Shown piece after piece: positions 18,058-26,909 of a stretch of 64,000 bases of DNA. The notes beneath the pieces were generated by a model. The model was not told the origin of the DNA. It saw only the letters and a program-made list of their open reading frames with translations, and did not search any database. Location: NCBI RefSeq assembly GCF_900105615.1, contig NZ_LT630003.1, forward strand, positions 2,108,001-2,172,000, read 5' to 3'. Position 1 is the stretch's first letter; each line of letters opens with the position of its first letter. The translations under genes were made by a program, and so were the position numbers. The DNA is from Lacrimispora sphenoides JCM 1415. GTDB lineage: Bacteria > Bacillota > Clostridia > Lachnospirales > Lachnospiraceae.

Positions 18058-18834
18058 ATGTCTGGATACAAAGTAGAGATTTGTGGTGTCAATACTTCCA
18101 AACTTCCTCTTCTTAATAACGAAGAGAAGGAAGTTCTGTTCAAACGGATTCTTGATGGAGATAAAAAAGCCAGAGAAGATTACATCAAGGGAAACTTAAG
18201 ACTGGTTCTCAGTGTCATACAACGTTTTTCAGGCAGCAATGAAAACGTTGACGACTTATTTCAGATCGGTTGCATCGGTTTAATCAAAGCCATTGATAAT
18301 TTCGATATTACGCAGAACGTCCGGTTCTCCACCTATGCGGTGCCAATGATTCTGGGCGAAGTACGGCGTTACCTTCGGGATAATAATTCTATCCGCGTCA
18401 GCCGGTCCCTGCGTGATACCGCTTACAAGGCAATCTATGCCAAAGAAAATTTAATGAAGAAAAACTTAAAGGAACCTACCCTGATGGAAATCGCCGATGA
18501 GATCGGAGTCAGCAAAGAAGACATCACCTATGCTCTTGATGCCATTCAAAGCCCGGTCAGCCTTTATGAGCCGGTCTATTCTGACGGCGGTGATCCTCTA
18601 TTTGTCATGGACCAGATCAGTGACAAAAAAAACTTAGAGGAAAACTGGGTAGAGGACATCTCCTTAAACGAGGCCATGAGACGCCTTCCCGAGAGGGAGC
18701 GCCATATCATTGACATGCGCTTTTTTGAAGGAAAGACACAGACCGAGGTTGCTGAAGAAATCCATATCAGTCAGGCACAGGTAAGCCGTCTGGAAAAAAA
18801 TGCATTAAAGACAATGAAGAATTACCTTTCTTAG
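18058..18834 (+). CDS. sigG: Sporulation sigma factor SigG
   Basis: Late forespore sigma factor, 258 residues. Begins MSGYKVEICGVNTSKLPLL, typical of SigG, then regions 2 (DLFQIGCIGLIKAI, RFSTYAVPMILGEVRR), 3 and 4 (TQTEVAEEIHISQAQVSRLEK). GGAGGG precedes the ATG. A GTATA at 17991 with 15 bases before GTACATCATT (18011) faintly resembles a SigF/SigG promoter. Unlike the common spoIIGA-sigE-sigG order of clostridia, it lies about 15 kb from sigE and on the opposite strand. Confidence 0.95.
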   Translation: MSGYKVEICGVNTSKLPLLNNEEKEVLFKRILDGDKKAREDYIKGNLRLVLSVIQRFSGSNENVDDLFQIGCIGLIKAIDNFDITQNVRFSTYAVPMILGEVRRYLRDNNSIRVSRSLRDTAYKAIYAKENLMKKNLKEPTLMEIADEIGVSKEDITYALDAIQSPVSLYEPVYSDGGDPLFVMDQISDKKNLEENWVEDISLNEAMRRLPERERHIIDMRFFEGKTQTEVAEEIHISQAQVSRLEKNALKTMKNYLS

Positions 18835-18856
18835 GTAACGGCTTCCTAATAAATAC

Positions 18857-18890
18857 AAGCCCACCTTTCCGCTTAGGAAGGCAGGCTTTT
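18857..18890 (+). terminator. Terminator of sigG
   Basis: AAGCC-CA-CCTTTCC and GGAAGG-CA-GGCTTTT form an imperfect stem followed by TTTT. Confidence 0.65.
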
Positions 18891-18977
18891 ACATATACCG
18901 GAGAGATTTCTCCCTCCCTTATGACAGCTTATCAAAAAAGCTTTCTGATATCCCCTCATTTACTTTGTCTTAAAAAT

Positions 18978-19685
18978 CTATCTTACATTCTCCCTATTCT
19001 TTTGACCATAATATGCATTGGTCCCATGCTTTCTTAAATAATGCTTATCCTGCAGTTCCTGCGGTGCCGGGATGACATCCGGATTGATCTGTTCACACCG
19101 GAAAGCCATTTTGGCTACCTCTTCTAAAACCACTGCATGATGCACAGCCTCTTTGGGATCCTTCCCCCAGGTAAAAGGACCGTGGTTTTTACAGAGGCAG
19201 GCCGGTACAGCCATATACTCTTTGTCCTTAAAATAGTCTGCAATCAGAAGTCCCGTGTTTTTTTCATACCCTTCCTCGATCTCTTCCTTTGTCAGGCAGC
19301 GAAGGCAGGGAACTTCTCCGTATATATAATCCGCATGGGTAGTGCCATAGCAGGGAATCCCCCGCCCGGACTGGGCCCAGCTGGTTGCCCAGGAAGAATG
19401 GGTGTGCACGATTCCGCCGATCTTTGGGAATGCCTTATAAAGTTCCAGATGAGTGGCAGTATCAGAGGAAGGGTTATATTTTCCTTCCACCTTTCTGCCC
19501 TCTAAATCCATAACCACCATATCTTCCGGCTTAAGCTGGTTATAATCCACACCGCTGGGCTTAATGACAAACATGCCTCTTTCTCGGTCTATGGCGCTGA
19601 TATTGCCCCAGGTAAAGGTGACAAGACCGTACTTAGGCAGTTCCATATTGGCTTCGTAAGCAAGCTTCTTTAAGTCTTCTAACAT
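18978..19685 (-). CDS. ulaF: L-ribulose-5-phosphate 4-epimerase
   Basis: Class II aldolase/AraD family, 235 residues; interconverts L-ribulose 5-phosphate and D-xylulose 5-phosphate, the last step of L-ascorbate (or arabinose) breakdown. Zinc-site histidines appear in HTHSSW and in HHAVVLEEVA; the Ser-Gly motif is in KPSGVDY. GGAGGAG precedes the ATG at 19685; an upstream in-frame ATG would overlap the preceding gene. Placed last in the ula operon, so the ulaF assignment rests on context; araD or sgbE names would be equivalent in activity. Confidence 0.9.
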   Translation of the reverse strand: MLEDLKKLAYEANMELPKYGLVTFTWGNISAIDRERGMFVIKPSGVDYNQLKPEDMVVMDLEGRKVEGKYNPSSDTATHLELYKAFPKIGGIVHTHSSWATSWAQSGRGIPCYGTTHADYIYGEVPCLRCLTKEEIEEGYEKNTGLLIADYFKDKEYMAVPACLCKNHGPFTWGKDPKEAVHHAVVLEEVAKMAFRCEQINPDVIPAPQELQDKHYLRKHGTNAYYGQKNRENVR

Positions 19686-19695
19686 GTTTCTCCTC

Positions 19696-20745
19696 CTATG
19701 GTGTAAGTGTATACATGGCGATTTCATCGGTACCATGATTGGTGGATATGATGATCTCTTTTCCATTATTTGTATACTTGTATACGTTAGCAGGACCGCA
19801 ATTTCGGTCTATGATCTGTACTTCATAGGATTTCTGCAAGGGATTATAGGTAAATGCCAGAAGATTGCGTCCTCCCTGCCGGTGTCCGATGACCAGGGCC
19901 GGTCTGCCGCACAGCAGCCCTCCGAAAATGGCATGGTTGAACTCAGCCGGCTGATCATAAACATAGACCTCCCTGTATTGCCCGTCTGTTTTTTTCCAGA
20001 TGCTGATTTTATCCCCGTGAAATGGGGAAATCGTGGCTAATTCTTTCTCTCCGTCCTCATCAAAATCCACCAGTACCGCATCACTTGCCGCCTCGTTTAT
20101 CAGCTGGCGGATTTCCCATTCCCCAGAGGGCTGCTCCGGCGGAATGAACTGGTATACGCCGCTGTCAGAGGATATAATGCTGGTCTGAAGGCCACCATCT
20201 TCCACCTTATAATAGCCGTGGTTTTTCAGCATGCCATCCTTAATCACCTTCAATGGAAGCGGATGCTCATCGTTAAATCCGCTTAAGTCTTCAGGCAGGA
20301 CCGCCCCATATACCTTTCCCGGCGAGGACCAGTCATCTTTAAATTCATGGCCTGACTTTAAGGTACATGCAATCAAATAGTTGATGCCGTTCCGTTCCAC
20401 AATATGAAACCGGTGGACAAAGGGCAAATTCACTAAAGTCTTTACCTCCCAGCCATTTTGTTCATCAGGGGTCACTATGACAATTTTTGCTTCTTTGGAA
20501 TCATTGGGAGAATAGAATTTTTGAGTTGCCAGAAACTGTCCGTCCGTACCAGGAACCTGTACCATGGTCATTACACCGCCAGGCTCTGTCCAAATGGTAT
20601 CTTCTAAATTGCCTTCTGCATCAAACAACAGACAGCGGTCGACTTTTTCCGCCGCAACCAGGATGTGATCGGTCCCTTTGTAACGAAGCGGGGCTATGGA
20701 ATAGCATTTCGTTAAATTTCCCATCACCTTTTTTTCAATCTTCAT
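19696..20745 (-). CDS. Predicted beta-propeller protein of the ula operon, function unknown
   Basis: 349 residues, cytoplasmic (no signal peptide). Repeating strand-rich units and an integrin-like calcium motif (DFDEDGEKEL near residue 230) suggest a beta-propeller with FG-GAP/VCBS-like blades. Not part of the known E. coli ula set. It lies between the ulaE-like and ulaF-like genes with gaps of 10-14 bases, so it is co-translated with them. It could be a sugar-phosphate lactonase, mutarotase-like or accessory enzyme; I do not assign a reaction. Confidence 0.6.
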   Translation of the reverse strand: MKIEKKVMGNLTKCYSIAPLRYKGTDHILVAAEKVDRCLLFDAEGNLEDTIWTEPGGVMTMVQVPGTDGQFLATQKFYSPNDSKEAKIVIVTPDEQNGWEVKTLVNLPFVHRFHIVERNGINYLIACTLKSGHEFKDDWSSPGKVYGAVLPEDLSGFNDEHPLPLKVIKDGMLKNHGYYKVEDGGLQTSIISSDSGVYQFIPPEQPSGEWEIRQLINEAASDAVLVDFDEDGEKELATISPFHGDKISIWKKTDGQYREVYVYDQPAEFNHAIFGGLLCGRPALVIGHRQGGRNLLAFTYNPLQKSYEVQIIDRNCGPANVYKYTNNGKEIIISTNHGTDEIAMYTLTP

Positions 20746-20759
20746 TTATTTACTCCCTT

Positions 20760-21602
20760 TCATTCCTGCTCCTTTAATATTCCGGACATTTTAAGATTTG
20801 CCGCAACCAGATCTTCCTTCCAGGAGGAATTTCCCGTGTACCAGAATTCCGCTACATAGATCCTCACTCCGAGCTTCCATGCAGTCTCAATGGCCTTTTT
20901 AAAGTCTACATGGCCCTCGCCGTAAGGAACCTCACGGAATATGCCTGGTTTCGTCTCTTTTAAATGCATGGCGGCAAGCCGCCCGCTTCCAAGCTTTAAA
21001 TCCTCCAATACGTCCGTTCCATTGGTAAACGCGGCATTTGTTATATTCCCGATATCAGGATAAACATTTAAGTAGACAGAGGAAACCTGCTTCACATATT
21101 TCATGGCTTTTTCCACTGTATTCATGAATCCGGTCTCCATGGTTTCAAATGCAAGTACCACACCGGCGGATGCAGCCATTTCGGCAGCTTTTTTTAGGTT
21201 GTCAGTAAAATACCGCCTCGTTTCTTCATCCGATTTTTCATAGTACACATCGTATCCGGCCAGTTGGATGATCCTGATTCCCAGATCCGATGCCAGTTCT
21301 ATGGCTTTGCTCATGATTTCTATACTTTTTTTCTTGACTTCCGGGTCATGGCTTCCCAGGGGATACTTCCGGTGTCCGCTTAAACACATGGTACCAATGG
21401 GAATACCTGCATCCTTTGTCAGTTTTATCAGTTCCAGACGTTCCTTTTCTGTCATTTCCAGACGTTCCAGCTTCTCCTCAGTTTCGTCTATACTCATTTC
21501 CAGGAAATCAAAACCGGCGCTCTTTGCGGCTTCCAGTTTTTCTTTCCAGCTTAATTCAGCCGGCATTGACTTTTCATACAACCCAAGTGTATAGGTTTTC
21601 AT
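20760..21602 (-). CDS. ulaE: L-ribulose/L-xylulose-5-phosphate 3-epimerase, UlaE/SgbU type
   Basis: 280-residue TIM-barrel epimerase of the xylose-isomerase-like superfamily. Begins with a YTLGLYEKSMPAELSW segment characteristic of UlaE/SgbU. Probable metal ligands lie in FETME, YPDIGN, MHLKE and the late YVAEFW segment. It converts L-xylulose 5-phosphate to L-ribulose 5-phosphate. Its start codon overlaps the deoR stop region, so it is coupled to the regulator gene. Confidence 0.9.
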   Translation of the reverse strand: MKTYTLGLYEKSMPAELSWKEKLEAAKSAGFDFLEMSIDETEEKLERLEMTEKERLELIKLTKDAGIPIGTMCLSGHRKYPLGSHDPEVKKKSIEIMSKAIELASDLGIRIIQLAGYDVYYEKSDEETRRYFTDNLKKAAEMAASAGVVLAFETMETGFMNTVEKAMKYVKQVSSVYLNVYPDIGNITNAAFTNGTDVLEDLKLGSGRLAAMHLKETKPGIFREVPYGEGHVDFKKAIETAWKLGVRIYVAEFWYTGNSSWKEDLVAANLKMSGILKEQE

Positions 21603-22372
21603 TAAAAACCTCCTTTTTTCACCTGGTGGATCTGCACTCCAGCCTCCTTAAATTCTTTTAAAATTTCTTCAGGCGCCTTTTCATCCGTAATCAAATGCTG
21701 AACTTTGCCTATGCTGCAGCTTGAAAAGCTGCTGTTCTTTCCTATCTTTGTATGATCGGCCAGGATATACAGCTCGCTTCTTGTGTGTTCGATCATTAAT
21801 TCGTTTAAACACACCTCATTCATGATCTCGGTCGTCATCCCGGACATAACGGAAATACCGGAACACCCCATAAATGCCTTTTTGGCATAGATGTTTTGAA
21901 GGTTCCTGACCGCAAGATCTCCTACCATGGCTTCTTTCGGGTAGCGAAGCTCGCCGCCGGTGAGAATAATATTTACACCGGCTCCATGTTCACTGTTAAT
22001 CGCTTTTCCATTGTTGGTTATGACCGTCACATTCCTGCTCTTGATATATTCCAGTATCTGCAGGGCAGTGCTGCTGGTGTTAATAAACAGCGTGTCATTA
22101 TCATCTACCAACGTTGCAGCATAGCTGGCAATCAGCCGTCTGTAAAGTAATATTTCATTTGCCTGCGCAGGGCCCTTTTCAATGGGAATGGCGCCGCCAT
22201 GACAGCGTTTTAAAAGCTTCCTGTCTTCCAGATACTGCAGATCTCTTCGAACTGTTATCACAGAAATCCCGCATTGTTCTGCCAAGCTGTTCACGGATAC
22301 CTTGGGACTGTTTCTTACGATATCCAATATATGCTCTCTTCGCTCCTCCACAAGGGCGTATTCTCTTTTCAT
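21602..22372 (-). CDS. DeoR-family transcriptional regulator of the ula operon
   Basis: 256 residues. N-terminal DeoR helix-turn-helix (about 12-60: ILDIVRNSPKVSVNSLAEQCGISVITVRRDL is the core region, with V-S-V-N and T-V-R-R-D-L landmarks) and a C-terminal DeoRC sugar-phosphate sensor (TNNGKAI, GCSGIS, DHTKIG). It likely represses the operon through repeated half-sites upstream of ulaG (25922-26037). Encoded inside the operon, so it would be autoregulated. Confidence 0.9.
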   Translation of the reverse strand: MKREYALVEERREHILDIVRNSPKVSVNSLAEQCGISVITVRRDLQYLEDRKLLKRCHGGAIPIEKGPAQANEILLYRRLIASYAATLVDDNDTLFINTSSTALQILEYIKSRNVTVITNNGKAINSEHGAGVNIILTGGELRYPKEAMVGDLAVRNLQNIYAKKAFMGCSGISVMSGMTTEIMNEVCLNELMIEHTRSELYILADHTKIGKNSSFSSCSIGKVQHLITDEKAPEEILKEFKEAGVQIHQVKKGGF

Positions 22373-22433
22373 AGGCTCACCTGCACTTTTATCAATATTT
22401 GATTACTGTTACGATCCACCGTTTATTGGATAC

Positions 22434-22462
22434 CGTCTGCCAGGAAAAAACACCGGCAGACG
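22434..22462. repeat. Intercistronic hairpin between ulaB and deoR
   Basis: CGTCTGCC and GGCAGACG form a perfect 8-bp stem with a 13-base loop in the roughly 100-base gap. No U-run on the transcribed side, so it may be a processing or stability element that sets regulator level apart from the PTS genes. Confidence 0.5.
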
Positions 22463-22475
22463 AAAATTATATACA

Positions 22476-22787
22476 TTAACCTTCCTGAATGATTCCCTGT
22501 TCTTTTAATTTGGTTTCAATCTCCGGAGCAGACATCACATTCTTAAGTCCAACGATCTTAATGCCTTTTTTCTCAGCATCTGCAAACATATCTTTAAAGT
22601 TCTGTGCACAAACCACTACATCGTACTGGGGAGCGGATCCTTTTCCTTCTGAAAGAGCGCAATGATGTACCTTTGTCGCTTTGATATTATGCTTCTTTAA
22701 CACTTTCTCCAAGGTCATCTGTGCCATCAGGCTTGAGCCTGCCCCATTTGCGCAACATACCAAAAAGCTTAAATTTTTACCTGCCAC
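22476..22787 (-). CDS. ulaB: PTS system ascorbate-specific EIIB component
   Basis: 103-residue EIIB protein of the L-ascorbate PTS family. The phosphocysteine is Cys12 in the CCANGAGSS motif. It receives phosphate from the EIIA protein and passes it to ascorbate during transport through UlaA. Lies directly downstream of ulaA. Confidence 0.93.
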   Translation of the reverse strand: MAGKNLSFLVCCANGAGSSLMAQMTLEKVLKKHNIKATKVHHCALSEGKGSAPQYDVVVCAQNFKDMFADAEKKGIKIVGLKNVMSAPEIETKLKEQGIIQEG

Positions 22788-22813
22788 GAGAAAACCCTCC
22801 TTAATCTCATTTA

Positions 22814-24301
22814 CTATTTATTTGCCTTCATTTCTTTATACGCTTCATAATCCTCTGTCATAAGGAAATAACCTTTTTTATCCTTCCAATACTGGATCTG
22901 CGGAATGGCAAGGAGTGCAACCAGCACGATTCCAATACCAATGTAGCTTAAATATTTCATGACTACGGTAAATACCGGCCATATGACCGCCCAGTCCCAC
23001 ATTCCCAAGTATCCGCCATAGGCTGCCATGCCTACCCAGCCTGCAATAAATGCAGATCCGAATACCTGGCATAATCCGGAGAAGAAGGGAAGAATCAGGG
23101 CTGCCTTAAATCCGCCCTTTTCATTTGCAAAAACACCGATGGTGGCGTTATCAAAGAAAACAGGAACGAAACCGCATATAACAAGCACCGGACTCTTTAA
23201 CAGAATCAGCGCAACAATAGCCAGAATCTGTCCGACAAAGCCTGATAAGAATCCCAGGGTCACGGCATTGGCCGCACCAAATCCAAAGATTACGGCACAG
23301 TCCACTCCCGGTACAGACCCAGGGAGAATTCTGTCTGCAATTCCCTGGAACGAAGCTGTCAGCTCCGCCACAAAGGTACGCACACCTAATTGCAGAATTG
23401 CCAGATACACCGCAAAATATAAACAGGTTTGAAGGACATAGAAGAACATGCTGGCTCCCTCTTTCATAAACTCTCCTTCAACCAGATAATCCCGGCCAAG
23501 GATACAGAGGATCGCTCCGAAGAAGATAACCATTAAGATGGAAGTACAGACCATATTGTCATTAAAGATGGACATAAAACCTGGCAGCTCAATATCTTCA
23601 ATCTTCCTGATTTCTTTTCCATTGTTTTTCTTGCTTTCTTTTCCAAAGAGCTTGCCTGCAAGATAGTAGCTGAGTGCAACACCGAACATCTGCTGATGAG
23701 CCAGACAGAAGCCGGCACCGTCCGTATCCTCCTGGCACGGCTTGATTGTCAGGTTTGACCCTACAGCCCAGTAGGCTCCTAAAAGAAGGGCCATTACCAC
23801 AAGCATGGCAACTCTTCCGTTTAACAGGAACGGACAGGCAAACATGATCAGCCAGTATGCGGTAGCAGCCTGCTGGACCTGTACATTTCCGGTGGTAAAC
23901 AGTGCACGGAGCTTGGTATATTTAGAAAAACGCACAAGAAGAATGTTGACGATAAAGGCGATGAACAACAGAATCATCGCATCACCAAATCCTTTTCCAA
24001 ACACTTCCTCAACGCCGGCTGTAACAGCATTCTGGCCAAAATACGGATCAATTACCATGGCATTCATCTGGAACCTGTCTTTTAAGCCTACCAATACCGG
24101 CCGGAAGTTGTTTACCAGTCCGCCGGAACCAACCATTAAGATCAAATAACCCACGATCGCTTTCAAAGTCCCAGCAAGTATATCATACCACGGTTTTCTC
24201 AGCAAGATGTAACCAATCATAACGATCAGACCAATCATAAATGCCGGCTGCTGCAATACGTTTGTGGCAAAAAAAGTCCATACCTTCAATAAAATATCCA
24301 T
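22814..24301 (-). CDS. ulaA: PTS system ascorbate-specific EIIC permease
   Basis: 495-residue polytopic membrane protein of the UlaA/SgaT family with about 11 hydrophobic segments. It takes up L-ascorbate and, with UlaB and UlaC, phosphorylates it to L-ascorbate 6-phosphate. Typical length; no truncation. Flanked by ulaC and ulaB in the same direction. Confidence 0.94.
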   Translation of the reverse strand: MDILLKVWTFFATNVLQQPAFMIGLIVMIGYILLRKPWYDILAGTLKAIVGYLILMVGSGGLVNNFRPVLVGLKDRFQMNAMVIDPYFGQNAVTAGVEEVFGKGFGDAMILLFIAFIVNILLVRFSKYTKLRALFTTGNVQVQQAATAYWLIMFACPFLLNGRVAMLVVMALLLGAYWAVGSNLTIKPCQEDTDGAGFCLAHQQMFGVALSYYLAGKLFGKESKKNNGKEIRKIEDIELPGFMSIFNDNMVCTSILMVIFFGAILCILGRDYLVEGEFMKEGASMFFYVLQTCLYFAVYLAILQLGVRTFVAELTASFQGIADRILPGSVPGVDCAVIFGFGAANAVTLGFLSGFVGQILAIVALILLKSPVLVICGFVPVFFDNATIGVFANEKGGFKAALILPFFSGLCQVFGSAFIAGWVGMAAYGGYLGMWDWAVIWPVFTVVMKYLSYIGIGIVLVALLAIPQIQYWKDKKGYFLMTEDYEAYKEMKANK

Positions 24302-24319
24302 TGCATTACCCCCTTCTCC

Positions 24320-24775
24320 CTAATCCAAATATCGTTCCTGTATTCTCAGTAAATCTTCTGAATCTTTGGCTTTTTTCAGTTCGGCGATCACTTCCTCATT
24401 GCCCAGCAGCTCCGATAACCGGCTCATATTATTTAAATGCTGATCCGGATTACAGGAGGCCAGGGTAAAGAAAAGCTGTGCATCCTTTTCCGGGTCCTCT
24501 GCATCAAAGCTGACCGGCTTTTCCAGTTTCATGAAGGCGATCGTAGTCTTATGCACGCCTTCTGCCCCCTCCTGGGAATGAGGCATTGCAATGTCCGGTA
24601 AAATGATGATATAAGGGCCGTATTTTTTAATACAGGCAATGATCTCTTCCTTATAATTCTCTTCGACTGTCCCGTCCTCTTCCAGACATTCACAGCTCAT
24701 CCGGACTGCATCCTCCCAGTCCTTTGCTTCTCTGGCAAACTTATAATGTTTCTTCTCCACAAAATCTCTCAGCAT
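24320..24775 (-). CDS. ulaC: PTS system ascorbate-specific EIIA component
   Basis: 151-residue EIIA protein of the mannitol/fructose-type fold. The phosphorylated residue is probably His66 in DIAMPHSQEG. AAAGGAG precedes the ATG at 24775; the frame extends upstream into ulaG but without a ribosome binding site. Lies 19 bases after ulaG. Confidence 0.92.
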   Translation of the reverse strand: MLRDFVEKKHYKFAREAKDWEDAVRMSCECLEEDGTVEENYKEEIIACIKKYGPYIIILPDIAMPHSQEGAEGVHKTTIAFMKLEKPVSFDAEDPEKDAQLFFTLASCNPDQHLNNMSRLSELLGNEEVIAELKKAKDSEDLLRIQERYLD

Positions 24776-24794
24776 GGTTTCTCCTTTTTCCTGA

Positions 24795-25898
24795 TTACAA
24801 AAGTGAACGGAACGGAATATTCTGAGGTGCTTCAAAGCAATCCTCAAAGCCTCTTTCATGATGATAAGCCAGCTTGTCCTTGTCTCTGGGATAAACGTAT
24901 TTTCCGCCTACTTCCCAGAAGAACGGGTGAAACTTATAAGCCAGCCGATCCTTCTTCATATGATAGAGTACCCTGATTTCATTCACGTCTGCCATGAAAT
25001 TGGTCCATACATCATAATGAATGGGGATTACCACCTTACATCTTAAAGCTTCAGCCATGCGGAGGATATCACAGGAGGTCATCTTATCTGCCATTCCTAC
25101 CGGATTTTCTCCATAAGAACCAAAAGCAACATCAATGTCATAATCCTTTCCGTGTTTTGCAAAGTAAATGGAGTAATGGGAATCGCCGCTGTGATAAATA
25201 TTTCCGCCAGGCGTTTTGATCAGATAATTTACCGCCTTTTCATCCATATCCATGGGACACTTTCCCATCAGCTCCTCCCGGTCCGGGCCGGTGGAATCCG
25301 TTGTTACAAGGCAGGTCCTGTCAAAGGAATCCAGTGCCACTATTTCAATATCCTTTATCCTGATGCTGTCTCCGGGCACTACTGTAATACACCGGTCCGC
25401 AGGAACCCCCCATTTCTGCCACAGCTCAACGGATTTCTTAGGGCCGATAAAAGGAACCGGAATTTCTTTTCCATTCTCATCTACGGTTGTTATATTGCTT
25501 TGGATCACATGGGCAGCATATTCCGGGCTCATATGATCCTGGTGGTAATGGGTTGCCAGAACTGCATCTACATGCTTAACAGCAAACGGATCGAGTACAA
25601 AAGGAACTGCCCTTAAATTAGGCTGCATCTTTCTTGCACCGCACATATTTGCCATCTGATGACCCTCAGCCATCTTACCGTTTCCATGAGAACGCTTTCC
25701 GTTACCGCACCACAAATCCACGGTAATGTTGCAGCCGCCCGGTGTTTTAAACCACATGCCCGTACAGCCCAGCCACCACATAGCCACTGTTCCGGGTTCC
25801 ACTGTCTCATGTTCAATTTCTTCATTCAGCCAGGTTCCCCATTCAGGAAACGTGCTCATGATCCAGCTTTCCCTTGTGATTTCTTCCACTTTGCTCAT
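24795..25898 (-). CDS. ulaG: L-ascorbate-6-phosphate lactonase
   Basis: Metallo-beta-lactamase-fold enzyme of 367 residues that opens the lactone of L-ascorbate 6-phosphate to 3-keto-L-gulonate 6-phosphate. Metal ligands H117, H119, D121, H122 in THYHQDH, and HSGDSH further on. First gene of the operon here, whereas ulaG is a separate divergent unit in E. coli. Product would next need the UlaD decarboxylase, which is not in this window. Confidence 0.94.
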   Translation of the reverse strand: MSKVEEITRESWIMSTFPEWGTWLNEEIEHETVEPGTVAMWWLGCTGMWFKTPGGCNITVDLWCGNGKRSHGNGKMAEGHQMANMCGARKMQPNLRAVPFVLDPFAVKHVDAVLATHYHQDHMSPEYAAHVIQSNITTVDENGKEIPVPFIGPKKSVELWQKWGVPADRCITVVPGDSIRIKDIEIVALDSFDRTCLVTTDSTGPDREELMGKCPMDMDEKAVNYLIKTPGGNIYHSGDSHYSIYFAKHGKDYDIDVAFGSYGENPVGMADKMTSCDILRMAEALRCKVVIPIHYDVWTNFMADVNEIRVLYHMKKDRLAYKFHPFFWEVGGKYVYPRDKDKLAYHHERGFEDCFEAPQNIPFRSLL

Positions 25899-25921
25899 CT
25901 AAACATCCTCCCTTGCTTTTT

Positions 25922-26037
25922 ACGATCGTTTTATGATCGATTATGTTCGTATTTATCTTTACATGTAGATAATAACATTAGGATACGAGTTTTTCAAGAG
26001 CGTTAAATGACCGTTTATATATTTTATGTTCGTTTTA
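25922..26037 (-). promoter_or_regulatory. ula operon promoter and repeated operator half-sites
   Basis: A sigma-A-like promoter TTGAAA-17-TATTAT (25969-25997, minus strand) is flanked by repeats close to ATGTTCGTTTTA at 25922, 25933, 25943, 26007 and 26026. The first three are phased by 10-11 bases, one helical turn. Probable binding sites of the operon's DeoR regulator. Confidence 0.6.
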
Positions 26038-26298
26038 AATATTTTGTGTATTTTATACATTTTTATCGCACTCATTTATGCATATTTTTCATATAAATAA
26101 AACTAATTATTTTTTCAAATACACTTTTCACAATATTGCATGTTTTATAATCCACATATAATCATTTCCGTGTAACTTCACCGTTTTATATTATGATTAT
26201 ATAATCGTAGCTGCATTCAAGGCATTGTAATATTTGGCTTAACAATAAATAATAAAAAGATGCACATTCTCTCACCCATCAAGTAAGAAATCGTCTAT
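26038..26298. other. AT-rich intergenic spacer
   Basis: About 260 bases, strongly AT-rich, between the divergent ula and suf units. I see no gene, RNA or strong hairpin in it. Confidence 0.5.
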
Positions 26299-26301
26299 AT
26301 T

Positions 26302-26349
26302 CTTTAGTAGCTAAAGTATATTGACAGCAGATTCTTTAGGTGCTATACT
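26302..26349 (+). promoter_or_regulatory. suf promoter with duplicated palindromic operator
   Basis: Promoter TTGACA (26321-26326), 17 bases, TATACT (26344-26349). A perfect palindrome CTTTAG-TAG-CTAAAG lies at 26302-26316, and a degenerate second copy CTTTAG-GTG-CTATAC at 26334-26348 covers the spacer and -10. Centres are 32 bases apart, three helical turns. Likely bound by the MarR-type protein encoded next. Confidence 0.65.
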
Positions 26350-26411
26350 AAATTCGAAATTAAAATCAACATCAGCCATTGTTTCGTAAAAATATTGGAG
26401 GGAAAAAGAAC

Positions 26412-26906
26412 ATGGAATGTAAATTAATTGGGAATTTATTTGAAGTTATAGCTATGATCACGGATGAGCAGAGAATCCCTCAAATATATAGCGACTCAAA
26501 TTTGCTTTATCACGCAGAACTGAGCCTGATAGATGCGATTTATGACCATCCCGATGCAAATGCACGTATGCTATCGGAAATTATGGGCGTTACGCAAGGC
26601 GCGATTACTCAGATGACGGTAAAGCTGACAGAAAAGAAACTGATTGAAGGATATAAAATGCCCGGGAATAAGAAAGAAAAATATTACAGACTTACAGCGG
26701 AGGGGGAGCAGGTAAGGGTTAAGCATCAGGAATACCATAGCGAAGCTAACCAAAAGCTGTGTCAATATTTCTGTTCTCTCAGCGATGCCAACGCAAGGGT
26801 TATTCTGGATTTTTTCGAAAAAGTAAAGGAATGTATGCCTATCAGTGAGTTTGCCTGTCAATCAGGCGGTATCTGCGGAAACGGGATAGAAAGGAAGGAG
26901 GAATAA
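26412..26906 (+). CDS. MarR-family regulator with cysteine-rich tail, head of the suf operon
   Basis: 164 residues. Winged-helix core (about 36-100: LSEIMGVTQGAITQMTVKL is the recognition region) followed by a dimerisation helix and a C-terminal tail with Cys141, Cys149 and Cys154; further Cys at 3, 117 and 121. The tail could hold an Fe-S cluster or redox switch, which would suit a regulator of Fe-S assembly, where IscR or SufR is usual. GGAGGG precedes the ATG at 26412. It is 3 bases from sufC, so co-transcribed and probably autoregulated. Confidence 0.85.
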   Translation: MECKLIGNLFEVIAMITDEQRIPQIYSDSNLLYHAELSLIDAIYDHPDANARMLSEIMGVTQGAITQMTVKLTEKKLIEGYKMPGNKKEKYYRLTAEGEQVRVKHQEYHSEANQKLCQYFCSLSDANARVILDFFEKVKECMPISEFACQSGGICGNGIERKEE

Positions 26907-26909
26907 GAC

